This document shows, in pieces, positions 15,900 to 24,488 of a stretch of DNA of 64,000 nucleotides. The stretch comes from Chloroflexota bacterium. GTDB lineage: Bacteria; Chloroflexota; Anaerolineae; Aggregatilineales; Phototrophicaceae. The stretch covers positions 1 through 64,000 of the forward strand of contig JAPOSR010000006.1 of assembly GCA_026709625.1 (NCBI GenBank). Direction: 5' to 3'. The notes beneath the pieces are model-generated. The model saw only the letters and a list, made by a program, of their open reading frames with translations, searched no databases and was not told where the DNA came from. The position numbers and the translations under genes are program-made. Position 1 is the first letter of the stretch; the number at the start of each line of letters is the position of its first letter.

Positions 15900-16768
15900 A
15901 AGCCAAGACCTCCCTTGTACAGCAGCGCAGCCAAGATAAGCAGGTGGATGGGCAGCCAGGTGTCGCGGCGAAAGTGCTTGCGATAAAAAATCAGCATCGC
16001 CCGCCAAAACTCAAATTGCGCGCGCGGACTCTGGCGGCTGGCAGCTCGCTTGACATGCATGACCGTGACAGCCGCATGATACCAGATTTTGTAGCCAGCC
16101 GCCTTGATTCGAAACGCCCAGTCCAGGTCTTCGCCATACATAAAGAAGGCTTCGTCCAACAAGCCGACGCGCTCGATAGCTTCGCGGCGCACTTGCATAA
16201 ACGCGCCCACCACCGAGTCGACTTCGATGTCCTGATTTTCATCAGCGAAGGTCATATTGTAGTATCCAAAGCGGCGACTGCGCGGGAAGAGCCTGGCCAA
16301 GCCAGCATAGTGATAGAAGCTGACCAAGGGACTTGGAAAACCGCGGCGGCAAGCTTTGTCCAGGCTGCCATCAGACAAGACCAGCTTTGGTCCCGCAGCG
16401 CCGATATCCAGGCGCGAATCCATGAATGCCAGCATGGTCGCCAGCGCGGTGGGCGGCAGCTCGGTATCGGGGTTCAGCAGCAGGGCATAACGGGGCGCGT
16501 CGGCAGCGATTGCGCCTTTTGCCTGGAATCCCAAACGCCGCAAGCCGAGATTGTTGGCGCGGGGATAGCCCAGGTTATCGCTTTGGGCGATCAAATCAAC
16601 CTGTGGGAAGCAGTCGGCAACCATGTCTGCGCTGCCGTCGCCGGAGCCGTTGTCGACCACCACCACGCGCATGCGCAAGTCGCCCTGGCTAGCAAAGACC
16701 GTCTCCAAGCAGCGCCGCAGCAAGGCGCAGGTATTCCAGTTGACGATGACGATGCCAATATCGCGCAC
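15863..16768 (-). CDS. Family 2 glycosyltransferase
   Basis: The 301-residue GT-A enzyme opens with IGIVIVNWNTCALLRRCLE and VVVVDNGSGDGS (nucleotide-sugar binding), has LLNPDTELPPTAL (DXD-like acidic motif), EDLDWAFRIKAAGYKI in the acceptor region, and a C-terminal hydrophobic helix. It resembles rhamnosyltransferase-type GT2 proteins. The frame has a TTG at 16783, but the GTG at 16768 has GAGAGG 5 bases upstream and is preferred. It lies upstream of the sugar transferase and is probably co-transcribed for surface polysaccharide assembly. Confidence 0.88.
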   Translation of the reverse strand: MRDIGIVIVNWNTCALLRRCLETVFASQGDLRMRVVVVDNGSGDGSADMVADCFPQVDLIAQSDNLGYPRANNLGLRRLGFQAKGAIAADAPRYALLLNPDTELPPTALATMLAFMDSRLDIGAAGPKLVLSDGSLDKACRRGFPSPLVSFYHYAGLARLFPRSRRFGYYNMTFADENQDIEVDSVVGAFMQVRREAIERVGLLDEAFFMYGEDLDWAFRIKAAGYKIWYHAAVTVMHVKRAASRQSPRAQFEFWRAMLIFYRKHFRRDTWLPIHLLILAALLYKGGLGLWREIRQPTSTP

Positions 16769-16815
16769 GAGCGCCTCTCGCAAAATCTACACAAAGCGCA
16801 TGCTAGCATACAGCG

Positions 16816-16836
16816 CCTGCGCCGTATGCGCGCGCA
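16816..16836. other. Hairpin between two glycosyltransferase genes
   Basis: CCTGCGC and GCGCAGG form a perfect 7-bp stem with a 7-base loop in the 97-base gap. There is no following T-run for minus-strand transcription, so it is not a standard terminator. A 10-bp palindrome, ATGCTAGCAT, lies next to it. Confidence 0.35.
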
Positions 16837-16865
16837 GGAAAACGCGCATTCGCAAGTTGCGGGCG

Positions 16866-18542
16866 TTATTGCATGGCTGCGCAAGCCGCCTCGTTCAGGC
16901 AGTACAGAACCAGACCAGGATTGTGATAATAAGAGGCGGTATTCATCATGGCTTGGCTGCCCAGCCACGTCGGACGCGCAATGCTGTGTACGCGCGTGTA
17001 TGCCGCATCATGCGCCGCCAAGATATCGCGCTGCTGGCGAATAACCGATGGCGGAACGATCTGCCACGAGCGCAGGATGTCAAAAGCGATCGCGTCTGAA
17101 TAGACGAGGTAATCATACTCATCGCCCTTGGGCATCTCCGGCGCATAAACGACAAACTGCTGGGTATAGGGATACAGCGCTTCGTCCAGAGGCAGGTTGC
17201 GCGGACCATTCAAGAAAAAGCGCGCGCCTGGCTCGATATGCGCATGCACAAAATCCAGCATAGTATGACGAGTATCGGGCTGCGTGAACACGAACATGGT
17301 CGCGAGAGACAAAGCCAGCGGCTGGGCGACCATCAGCAGCAAGACACAAGCTCGGGCAACTTGTTTTTGCAGCGGCAGCCGCTCGACCAGCCACTGCGCG
17401 CCGACCGCCGCCAGCACCGCCAAGAATGGCACAATCAGCATAGCCAGGTTGTCGCTGTGGCCCGGCCGCAGTGTGCGCATCGCCACCAGCGCGTAGGCAA
17501 TTATCATAGTGGCGATTAGCAAGCCACAAATCCGCGTGTTGCTGGCCAGGCGCGCGCCACGCCAACATAGCCCGATTGCCAGCCCGGCCAGACACATCGC
17601 GGCGATGCCGATTTGGTACAGAAAAATGTATAAGATTAAATAAGCCAAGCCCGTCATGTGGTCGACCAAAAAGTGATCGGGCACATTTGCGCCAGTCGTT
17701 GTGTATTGGCCTATGATGTACAAGAAGTCACGCCAAAATGCTGCGAAATCACGCAGGATGTATGGGCTGCCCGCCAAGAATACCAGAGGAATCGCCAGCC
17801 AGGCACCGAGCGCCCCGCGCCATCCCGCCCACGAGCGCTGCCGCCACAGCAGGATTAAGCCCGCGCCACCGACCAGCAAACCGACAGCCGCCGCATTGTA
17901 GCGGGTCGTCGCCGCCAAGCCGGTTGCGACACATGCCAGCAGATACAGCCGCCAGCGCGTCCGCGAGCCAGTCGCATGCAAAGCGGCCAGCGCCGCCCAA
18001 GCCGCCAGCATCATCCAGCCCAGCGCCAACGGGCCGGGCTTCATGTAGTGCCCATGCTGCACCAAAGTGTAGCTGACCGCGATCAGCAAACCACAGCAGA
18101 GCGCGGCGTAGCGACCCGACAGCAGCCGAGCCATGGCATAGCCGCAAGCCACTTGCAGCATGCCGCCCGCCAGCGACCATATCCGCGCCATCACAAACAG
18201 TCTGTGCTCCGCGTATACCCGCAGCGACCGCCCATCGCGAGCCTCCAGCGAATAGCCATCCAGCGAACCGGTGAGTTGAAACATGACCAAATTGGCATTG
18301 ATGATGAAGGACGGATATTCGAAAAAGTTGGGGTCGAGCCAGTTGCGCAGCGCCATGTTGACCGGCGTCGCCACCATCACATAGGCGTCGGGGTGGATGG
18401 GCAGTTGATCGTGCGCCATGCCTTGCGGGGCATAAGACGGAAAATAATCGGGATTCACGCCACCATAGCTGATGCCGATGATGCGCAGCGCCGCGGCAAA
18501 CAGCAGCAGCAGCGTGACCGCCAGCCAGTCAATGCGCCGCAT
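16866..18542 (-). CDS. GT-C-type membrane glycosyltransferase
   Basis: The 558-residue polytopic protein has about 11 hydrophobic helices and a C-terminal soluble part. The first loop carries acidic and histidine residues (NPDYFPSYAPQG and HPDAY), as expected for GT39-like enzymes using polyprenyl-linked sugars. The ATG at 18542 overlaps the end of murE by 14 bases, so the two are probably translated together. The frame continues upstream to 18770 inside murE but without support. It probably adds a sugar to a surface polymer or protein; donor and acceptor are unknown. Confidence 0.72.
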   Translation of the reverse strand: MRRIDWLAVTLLLLFAAALRIIGISYGGVNPDYFPSYAPQGMAHDQLPIHPDAYVMVATPVNMALRNWLDPNFFEYPSFIINANLVMFQLTGSLDGYSLEARDGRSLRVYAEHRLFVMARIWSLAGGMLQVACGYAMARLLSGRYAALCCGLLIAVSYTLVQHGHYMKPGPLALGWMMLAAWAALAALHATGSRTRWRLYLLACVATGLAATTRYNAAAVGLLVGGAGLILLWRQRSWAGWRGALGAWLAIPLVFLAGSPYILRDFAAFWRDFLYIIGQYTTTGANVPDHFLVDHMTGLAYLILYIFLYQIGIAAMCLAGLAIGLCWRGARLASNTRICGLLIATMIIAYALVAMRTLRPGHSDNLAMLIVPFLAVLAAVGAQWLVERLPLQKQVARACVLLLMVAQPLALSLATMFVFTQPDTRHTMLDFVHAHIEPGARFFLNGPRNLPLDEALYPYTQQFVVYAPEMPKGDEYDYLVYSDAIAFDILRSWQIVPPSVIRQQRDILAAHDAAYTRVHSIARPTWLGSQAMMNTASYYHNPGLVLYCLNEAACAAMQ

Positions 18543-20082
18543 AGGTCGGTTTGTCCGCTGTGGGCAAGGTGTCCAGCGGCGCGCCAGCCAGCGCCGAGCG
18601 CAATGCCTCGCGGTCGTCCCAAGGGAACTCGGTCGCGCCGAAACACATGCTCTGCTCGTGCCCCTTGCCACAGACGATGACCAAATCGCCCGCTCGCGCC
18701 AACTGACAGGCTTGGTATATTGCCCAGCCACGATCGGGTATGCGCCAGAATGTCTCGCCTTCGCTGCCACCCTGCGCGCGACAGCCTTGCGCCATCGCCT
18801 CTAGAATGTCCGCCAGCGACTCCGTGCGCGGGTCTTCGGCAGTGAGAATAGAGAAATCCGCCAGCTGAGCCGCAGTCTCAGCCATCAGGCGGCGCTTCTG
18901 TACATCGCGCAGGCCCGCGCTGCCCATTACAGCGATGAGGCGGCCGCCATCAGCCAGCATGCGCCGACAGGCAGTCAGCGCGCTCTTTAGAGCATTTGGC
19001 GTATGCGCGAAATCGACCATGGCGATGAAATCTTGCCCAGCGACGATGCGTTCCATGCGCCCAGATATCAAGTTGACAGCGAAGAGGCCCCGCTCTATCG
19101 CGTCCCACTCGACACCGAGGGCGCGCGCCGCAGCGATGGCTGCCAAAGCATTGGCGATGTTGAAGCCGCCGGGCAGACGCAGCTGCAGCGTATGCCCACA
19201 GACTCGAAACCGGCTACCTGCCGCCTCGCGCTGGATGTCGCTGGCTCGGAAATCAGCCTCGCGCTGGATGCCATAGCGCAAGACGCGGCTTGCCGGGAGC
19301 GCGGCAAAGTAATCTGCCGATGGGTCATCGATATTGACGATTGAGGTTTTGGGCATATTTGGCTTGCGCCAAGAATCGGCGAGCATGCGAAACATGATGG
19401 CTTTGGCATCGCGATAAGCTGCCCAACTGCCATGATAATCAAGATGCTCGTGCTGGACATTGGTCAGCGCCGCCAGGTCGATATCAACCCCGTTCAGCCG
19501 CCCCTGCGCTAGTCCATGACTGGTCATCTCCAGGATGCAATGCGTGAGGCGCGCCTTGACCATTTTGGCAAGGTTGGCTTGAACCTGGGGAGCGCTCGGC
19601 GTGGTCACATGCAAACCAGTTGGCGCGGTCGCATCGCCAAAGTCGGCTGCGATTGTGCTGATGTAGCCGGGGCGCATGTTGTCGGCGCGCGTTAGGATGC
19701 TGTGCAGCAGGTGGCAGGTGGTGGTCTTGCCATCGGTGCCAGTCACGCCAATGACAGCCAGCTTGCGAGACGGGAATCCATAATATGCCGCCGCCAGTTT
19801 GCCGACAGCCTGCTGGGCGTTGCGAACGCGAATGTAGGGGACGGGCAACGAAGCCATGTCTGCCTCGCCCACGATTGCCGCAGCGCCAGCCGCGATGGCA
19901 GCGCCGATGAAGTTATGGCCATCCGTGGACATGCCCCCGCGCGCCACAAATACACCGCCCGGCTGGATATCGTGGCTGGAATCGACTACCGGCGCGCCCA
20001 TGGGCGTGGTCAAATCGCCAGCGCTGGCGACAATGTCTGAGACGGGTATGGCGGCGAGCAAGTCGCGCAGGGTTTTTGCCAT
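18529..20082 (-). CDS. murE: UDP-N-acetylmuramoyl-tripeptide synthetase (MurE family)
   Basis: The 517-residue Mur ligase adds the third amino acid to the peptidoglycan precursor. It shows the UDP-binding N-terminal domain (DSSHDIQPGGVFVA), the ATP loop VTGTDGKTTT, the central YISTIAADFG and HEHLDYHG motifs, and a C-terminal domain. The specificity motif is EDPRTES rather than the DNPR of diaminopimelate-adding enzymes: the Pro-Arg is kept and the Asp-Asn is changed to Glu-Asp. That makes the third residue uncertain. The ATG at 20082 (MAKTLRD) is chosen over a frame to 20163. It lies just downstream of the ATP synthase Fo genes, an unusual place for murE. Confidence 0.9.
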   Translation of the reverse strand: MAKTLRDLLAAIPVSDIVASAGDLTTPMGAPVVDSSHDIQPGGVFVARGGMSTDGHNFIGAAIAAGAAAIVGEADMASLPVPYIRVRNAQQAVGKLAAAYYGFPSRKLAVIGVTGTDGKTTTCHLLHSILTRADNMRPGYISTIAADFGDATAPTGLHVTTPSAPQVQANLAKMVKARLTHCILEMTSHGLAQGRLNGVDIDLAALTNVQHEHLDYHGSWAAYRDAKAIMFRMLADSWRKPNMPKTSIVNIDDPSADYFAALPASRVLRYGIQREADFRASDIQREAAGSRFRVCGHTLQLRLPGGFNIANALAAIAAARALGVEWDAIERGLFAVNLISGRMERIVAGQDFIAMVDFAHTPNALKSALTACRRMLADGGRLIAVMGSAGLRDVQKRRLMAETAAQLADFSILTAEDPRTESLADILEAMAQGCRAQGGSEGETFWRIPDRGWAIYQACQLARAGDLVIVCGKGHEQSMCFGATEFPWDDREALRSALAGAPLDTLPTADKPTYAAH

Positions 20083-20207
20083 GACGCAGCATTCCCGAGT
20101 TTGGCGCGTCAGTTTCAAGCGAGATTGCGCGGGTTTGACAAACACAAACGCGCCGGAATGCACTCCAGCGCGTCAACTTGTTGGCAGGCAAACTGCGGAT
20201 CGCTGGC

Positions 20208-20909
20208 TTAATTCAAATTGCGCGCCATCTGGCTCAGTTGCGAGCGCACGCTGCCATCGACCATACCGCCCGACCAGCGGACGATCAAGCCGCCCAGAAT
20301 GGCTGGATCGACGCTGAAGCTGGCATCGGACGCGCCGACTTCGCCGGTGATCTGCGCTCGCTCTTCGACCGTCAACGGCATGGCGCTGACGACTTCTATG
20401 CTGCCGCCCAGTCCACGCGCCTCGACTGGCAGCGCGGCGATGAAGCTGTTGACCAGCGACTGTTGCTTTGCCGCGTCGATGGTTTCGCCCAAGATGCGGC
20501 TGGCCACCGCGACCGAAATCTGCAGAACCTGCTCGCGCAGGTTGCCCAGCTCGGCATTGCGCGTGGCGACTGCTTCGGTCTGGGCATCGTATTGGATCTT
20601 GGCGGCAGTTTGACGCGCTTCTTGCTCGATGCCACTGGCGACATCTTCGCCACGGCCACGCGCTTCGTCAATGACCTTTTGCGCTTCGCTGCGCGCCTGC
20701 GCCAGGATCTTCTCGGCTTCGGCTTCGGCATTTTGCCGGGCTGCAGCCGCGGCCGCGGCATCATCCAGGCCTTTGGCGATGCGGGTGCGCCGCTCGTTTA
20801 GCACATTGGTCAGCGGGTCATAGATAAAGCGCGTCAGCAGCACATAGAGCATGATGAAGGCGATTAGCCAAATGAGCATCAGACCGGGGTTAATTCCCAG
20901 CGCTTCCAT
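20208..20909 (-). CDS. atpF: ATP synthase subunit b fused to a delta C-terminal domain
   Basis: Residues 1-160 are subunit b of Fo: one N-terminal membrane helix (GLMLIWLIAFIMLYVLLTRF), then a long Ala/Glu/Arg-rich coiled coil, the outer stalk. Residues about 169-233 match the C-terminal domain of subunit delta (IEVVSAMPLT, then DPAILGGLIVRWSGG and DGSVRSQL). The delta N-terminal helical domain, which caps subunit alpha, is not present here. Mycobacteria fuse b and delta in another way (b plus full delta). It lies downstream of atpE, 27 bases away, and is the last atp gene; murE follows after 125 bases. F1 genes are not nearby. Confidence 0.86.
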   Translation of the reverse strand: MEALGINPGLMLIWLIAFIMLYVLLTRFIYDPLTNVLNERRTRIAKGLDDAAAAAAARQNAEAEAEKILAQARSEAQKVIDEARGRGEDVASGIEQEARQTAAKIQYDAQTEAVATRNAELGNLREQVLQISVAVASRILGETIDAAKQQSLVNSFIAALPVEARGLGGSIEVVSAMPLTVEERAQITGEVGASDASFSVDPAILGGLIVRWSGGMVDGSVRSQLSQMARNLN

Positions 20910-20936
20910 AGTGTCCTCCTGTTGTGCGCGCGGCGC

Positions 20937-21179
20937 CTAGCTAAGTACGAACAGGATAATCAGCGACACAACCAAGGCATAGATAGCGACCGCTTCGGCA
21001 AATGCCACACCAAGGATCATGTTGGTCTGGATAGTCGCTGTATGGTCGGGGTTGCGCCCCATCGCCATTACCGCGCCGCCGACCGAAATCCCGATGCCGA
21101 TGCCGCCGCCAGCCGCGCCAATCATCGCCAAGCCTGCGCCAATCGCTTTACCCAGAACTATCGTTGCTTGTGCATCCAT
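20937..21179 (-). CDS. atpE: ATP synthase subunit c
   Basis: The 80-residue hairpin forms the rotor ring of Fo. The glycine-rich first helix (GGGIGIGISVGG) pairs with a second helix carrying the ion-binding E62 in VAFAEAVAIYALV. The R-N-P loop (R42 N43 P44) is standard. The residue after E62 is Ala rather than the Ser/Thr typical of Na+-binding rings, which together with the lack of a Gln32 partner points to H+ coupling. The number of rotor copies cannot be read from sequence. Confidence 0.96.
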   Translation of the reverse strand: MDAQATIVLGKAIGAGLAMIGAAGGGIGIGISVGGAVMAMGRNPDHTATIQTNMILGVAFAEAVAIYALVVSLIILFVLS

Positions 21180-21229
21180 CGATGTTTCCTCCAGTTTGTT
21201 TTCGCTATGCGCGATTTGCGTGACTAAAC

Positions 21230-22633
21230 TTAATGGTCATCGTCATGATCATCATCATGATGATGGCTGATCGTCGCCAGATTCATGAATATCGCCGTCA
21301 ACAGCGCGAACACCAGCGCTTGGATGGCACCAACGAAGAACTCCAGGATAAAGAAGGGCCACGGCAGAATCGGCACCAGGAAGCTCATGACGAAGAGCAA
21401 GATCGCCCCCGCGAACATAGCGCCCAAGAGGCGGAAGCTGAATGAGAGAATCTTGGCGAAATCGCCGATCAGCTCCAGCAAGCCGACCGCCACATCAATG
21501 CCGCCCAGCGGCGACTTGAAGAGCGTGCCAAAGTTGAAGAACTTGGTCAGATAGCCGATGCCCAGCGCCTTGAAACCGATGTATTGAGTCATGACCACAG
21601 AAATAATCGCCAGAGTCAAGGTCATGTTCAAATCGGTCGAAGCGACGCGCACCAACGGCAAGACGACCCAGGGCACCCGTTTCGCCTCTTCGCTGCTGGG
21701 GTCGGGATGCAGCGGAATGGGTTTTTTCTTGGCATCCTTGTCGTCGCTATAGCCATCCTGCCAGGGAGCGAGCGCCACGCCGGTGTAGCAGCCGCGGTTG
21801 GCGCGGGCTTGCTTCTCGGCGATGCGCGCCGCCAGGACTTCATCATCCATAGCGGTGGCGGCAGATTCGACAGCCTCCTCGCCATGGCTGTCTTCGCCGT
21901 GGTCGCCGCCGGCTTCGTCAGTATGCTCGCTCGCGCCGTGCTCGCCGTGCGCCGCTTGATAGCGCGCATAAGCGGCATCTTCGATCTGCGTCTGTTGAGC
22001 GGCAAGTCCAGCCGCTTCCGCCTCGGCCAGCGCCGCTTGATCCGCCGCCGCTTCATCCGCCGGGCTGATCCAGTCGCATTGTCCGTTGACATAGGAGATG
22101 CCCAGGAAGCCCTGATAGATCTCAAAGCCATCGGTGGTGATGACCTTGTATTCCTCAGTTTCGGGGTCAAATTTCTCTTTGGTGTGCGGGTGGATGAAGC
22201 CGACAGTGTCGATGCCAGGCACGAGCGACATCCAGTTTGAGAGGAGAACGATGAGGAAGATGGTCATGAACATGTTGAAGATCAAACGGAAATGCGCGCC
22301 GCCAGCGATGCCGCCGATGAAGCCCATCAAGCCCTCATAAAGCGCTTCGAACATGTTGTAGAAGCCGCCGGGCGGGACTTCGCCACCGTCACTGGGGCGC
22401 CGCCGCGCAATGTAGACAGTGAAGAGCAGCAGCAAAATCCATACAATCACCGCCGCCACAAATGTGTTGGTTATGCGTATATCCGTGAAGGGGATGTCGT
22501 ATCCTGACGGGAGATTTTCGCCAGCCAACTGGATGAACGGGATGACTGGCGGCACGACCAGCGCGACAAATACGCCTGCCAAGAACAGCAGCAAAGCGAT
22601 ATAGCGGCGTTTTCCGTTCCAAAAGCTATTCAC
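21230..22633 (-). CDS. atpB: ATP synthase subunit a with a long extracellular insertion
   Basis: The 467-residue protein is the Fo stator subunit. R401 in FSFRLLGAMFAG is the essential arginine facing the c-ring carboxylate, and PLVRVASTDLNMTLTLA plus the final helices are typical. An insertion of about 185 residues (141-325) follows LSNWMSLVPG; by the known topology of subunit a this loop is on the outer face. The insertion is acidic and His-rich, with a coiled alanine stretch and cysteines at 186 and 282 near its ends. The C-terminus ends in a His/Asp run (HHHDDDHDDDH). Its start overlaps atpI by 8 bases. Usual length is about 250-350. Confidence 0.92.
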   Translation of the reverse strand: MNSFWNGKRRYIALLLFLAGVFVALVVPPVIPFIQLAGENLPSGYDIPFTDIRITNTFVAAVIVWILLLLFTVYIARRRPSDGGEVPPGGFYNMFEALYEGLMGFIGGIAGGAHFRLIFNMFMTIFLIVLLSNWMSLVPGIDTVGFIHPHTKEKFDPETEEYKVITTDGFEIYQGFLGISYVNGQCDWISPADEAAADQAALAEAEAAGLAAQQTQIEDAAYARYQAAHGEHGASEHTDEAGGDHGEDSHGEEAVESAATAMDDEVLAARIAEKQARANRGCYTGVALAPWQDGYSDDKDAKKKPIPLHPDPSSEEAKRVPWVVLPLVRVASTDLNMTLTLAIISVVMTQYIGFKALGIGYLTKFFNFGTLFKSPLGGIDVAVGLLELIGDFAKILSFSFRLLGAMFAGAILLFVMSFLVPILPWPFFILEFFVGAIQALVFALLTAIFMNLATISHHHDDDHDDDH

Positions 22634-22895
22634 TTAACCCTTCCTCCTTCTGTCTGGCAGCGCCCAGCAATTGCCTGGATTTGTAGCGCGTATACCAGAA
22701 AATAGCCCCAATACTGACGGGCACGCTCGCCACAAGCATGACAAACACAAATGTGGGGCGCGTCCCCAGCGCCTCGTCCAAAGCCAAGCCAAGCAAGAAT
22801 GTCCCCAAAATCACCAGCAGGAGCAGGCAGCCTACCTGCCCGACCACCCCCGCGACCAGTCCATATGTCGAAAAGGGGCTATTATTTGGTTTCAT
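22626..22895 (-). CDS. AtpZ/AtpI-like membrane protein
   Basis: An 89-residue protein with two membrane helices (GLVAGVVGQVGCLLLLVILGTFLLG and a second hydrophobic segment) in the AtpI/AtpZ position at the head of the atp genes. Members assist c-ring assembly or import Mg2+. The second helix is followed by a basic segment. It starts the atp run and is separated from nuoN by 99 bases with a regulatory-like site. Assignment as AtpI or AtpZ is by context and shape only. Confidence 0.7.
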   Translation of the reverse strand: MKPNNSPFSTYGLVAGVVGQVGCLLLLVILGTFLLGLALDEALGTRPTFVFVMLVASVPVSIGAIFWYTRYKSRQLLGAARQKEEGLSE

Positions 22896-22931
22896 CTATC
22901 GCTTGTCGCCGCATGTTGCCCATGTCCGCCC

Positions 22932-22969
22932 ACAATATCATTCGAGCCGACTGCGTGAAGTTTATCACA
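22932..22969 (-). promoter_or_regulatory. Possible atp promoter with CRP/FNR-like palindrome
   Basis: On the minus strand TGTGA-N6-TCACG (22969-22954) matches the CRP half-site pattern, and TATTGT (22937-22932) is a possible -10. The centre of the site would lie about 36 bases before transcription start, near the class II activator position. No -35 box is seen, which fits an activated promoter. This could let atp be expressed apart from nuo. Confidence 0.4.
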
Positions 22970-22994
22970 ATCGCCCACCCCTGCCTACAGCAAT

Positions 22995-24488
22995 TTACAA
23001 TCCGGCCGCGCCCAATATCGCCCAGTCATAAATGGGCGTTACAGCGATCGTGCCCAGCAATATCACCACCAGCGCGGTGATGCCCAGCGACCAGCCATAC
23101 ACGCGCGGAATGCCTATCGCAACATCATCGTCAGGCCCCACATCAACATACATCACCTTGATGACAACCAGATAATAGTACAGCGCGATGATGGCATTGG
23201 TAACCGCGATCAGCGCCAAGCCAACCAAGTTGGCATTGACTGCCGCCTGGAACAAAAAGAATTTGCCAAAGAAACCGGCTGTCGGTGGAATGCCGCCCAG
23301 CGAAAGCAAACCAATGGTCAAGAAAAGCGCCAGCCAGGGACTGCGCCGATTCAAGCCCGCCAGGTCGCTGATCTCCTCGCTATCCGTCTTGTCGATGAAG
23401 AGGATCGCGCCGCCAAAAACCAGCAGATTGGTAAAGATATACATGAACATGTAGAAGCTGACCGACGCCACAGCCAGACCAGGCTCCGCCCCTTGCAGCG
23501 CCGCCACGCCGATAAGCGTATAACCAGCTTGCGCGATGGACGAGTAAGCCAGCAGCCGCTTGATATTGGTCTGCCGCAGGGCGACGATATTGCCGAGGGT
23601 CATGCTGAGGATGGAAATGACCACCAGCAAATTGATCCAGAAATCGTGAATGGCCACGCCAGCGATAACCAGGTCGGCGGGGAAGACCGCGGTCATAAAG
23701 CGCAGCAGCAACGCAAAACTGGCGGCTTTGCTGGACACACTGACAAAGGCGGTCACCGGCGTTGGCGCGCCCTCATAGACATCAGGCGTCCAAAAGTGAA
23801 AGGGCACCGCGCCGATCTTGAACCCGAAGCCGAGCACCACCATCACCAGCGCCGCCATCACCACCAGCAGCCCATCGCCCAGACTGTTCAGCGAATCGGC
23901 GATTGCGGCCAGGTTTGTCGCGCCAGTGAATCCGTAGAGCAAGCTGAAGCCAAAGAGCATAATGGCTGAGGCGAATGCGCCATACAGGAAGTATTTCATG
24001 CCGCTTTCGGCAGAGCGGGCATCACCCCGGCGAAAGCTCGCCAGCATATAGAGCGGAATAGACAAGGTCTCGAGGGCGACAAAAACCAGAATCAAGTCGC
24101 TGGCGCTGGACATCATCATGCCGCCAAGCGTGGCGATGATGACGATGAGATAGAATTCGCCTTTGTCGCCGACGCCTCTGTCGCCAGCCGCCAGCACACA
24201 GGTAACCGCGCCGCCGAGCAGCAGCATCACCTTGAATATCTGCGCAAGCGGGTCATAATTGACCATGCCGCCCCAAAGCAGCGCGCCATTTTCATAAAGC
24301 GCGGGGTCGGGCAGCCAGATAAGCGGCACCAGCGCCAGCAGCGCCATCGCCAAAGCAGAGATATACACGACATTGCGCCGCGTGGCTTGCGAGCCATAAC
24401 AATCGGCGAAGAGCACGACGACTGCCAGCGCCGTCACGCCGATCTCGGGCAAGACCGAAGGCAGTTGCGCCCAGAGGTCAAATTCCAT
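22995..24488 (-). CDS. nuoN: NADH-quinone oxidoreductase subunit N
   Basis: A 497-residue antiporter-like subunit of the complex I membrane arm with 13-14 hydrophobic helices. It has the proton-channel features shared by NuoL/M/N: an ALETLSIPLYMLA helix with a Glu, a broken helix near KIGAVPFHFWTPDVYEGAPTPVTAF with a Lys, and RLLAYSSIAQAGY. Its ATG lies next to the stop of the upstream nuoM (one base between), so it is co-translated. It is the last nuo gene before the atp genes. Confidence 0.95.
   Translation of the reverse strand: MEFDLWAQLPSVLPEIGVTALAVVVLFADCYGSQATRRNVVYISALAMALLALVPLIWLPDPALYENGALLWGGMVNYDPLAQIFKVMLLLGGAVTCVLAAGDRGVGDKGEFYLIVIIATLGGMMMSSASDLILVFVALETLSIPLYMLASFRRGDARSAESGMKYFLYGAFASAIMLFGFSLLYGFTGATNLAAIADSLNSLGDGLLVVMAALVMVVLGFGFKIGAVPFHFWTPDVYEGAPTPVTAFVSVSSKAASFALLLRFMTAVFPADLVIAGVAIHDFWINLLVVISILSMTLGNIVALRQTNIKRLLAYSSIAQAGYTLIGVAALQGAEPGLAVASVSFYMFMYIFTNLLVFGGAILFIDKTDSEEISDLAGLNRRSPWLALFLTIGLLSLGGIPPTAGFFGKFFLFQAAVNANLVGLALIAVTNAIIALYYYLVVIKVMYVDVGPDDDVAIGIPRVYGWSLGITALVVILLGTIAVTPIYDWAILGAAGL

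Noticed and set aside
14370-15986. 538-codon plus-strand frame
   Set aside because: It is antisense to the sugar transferase, whose catalytic motifs are clear. The product is Gln/Asp-rich without recognisable domains.
16800-16836. Hairpin as intrinsic terminator of the GT-C gene or start signal of GT2
   Set aside because: No T-run follows on the transcribed strand and no promoter boxes are nearby, so only the inverted repeat is reported.
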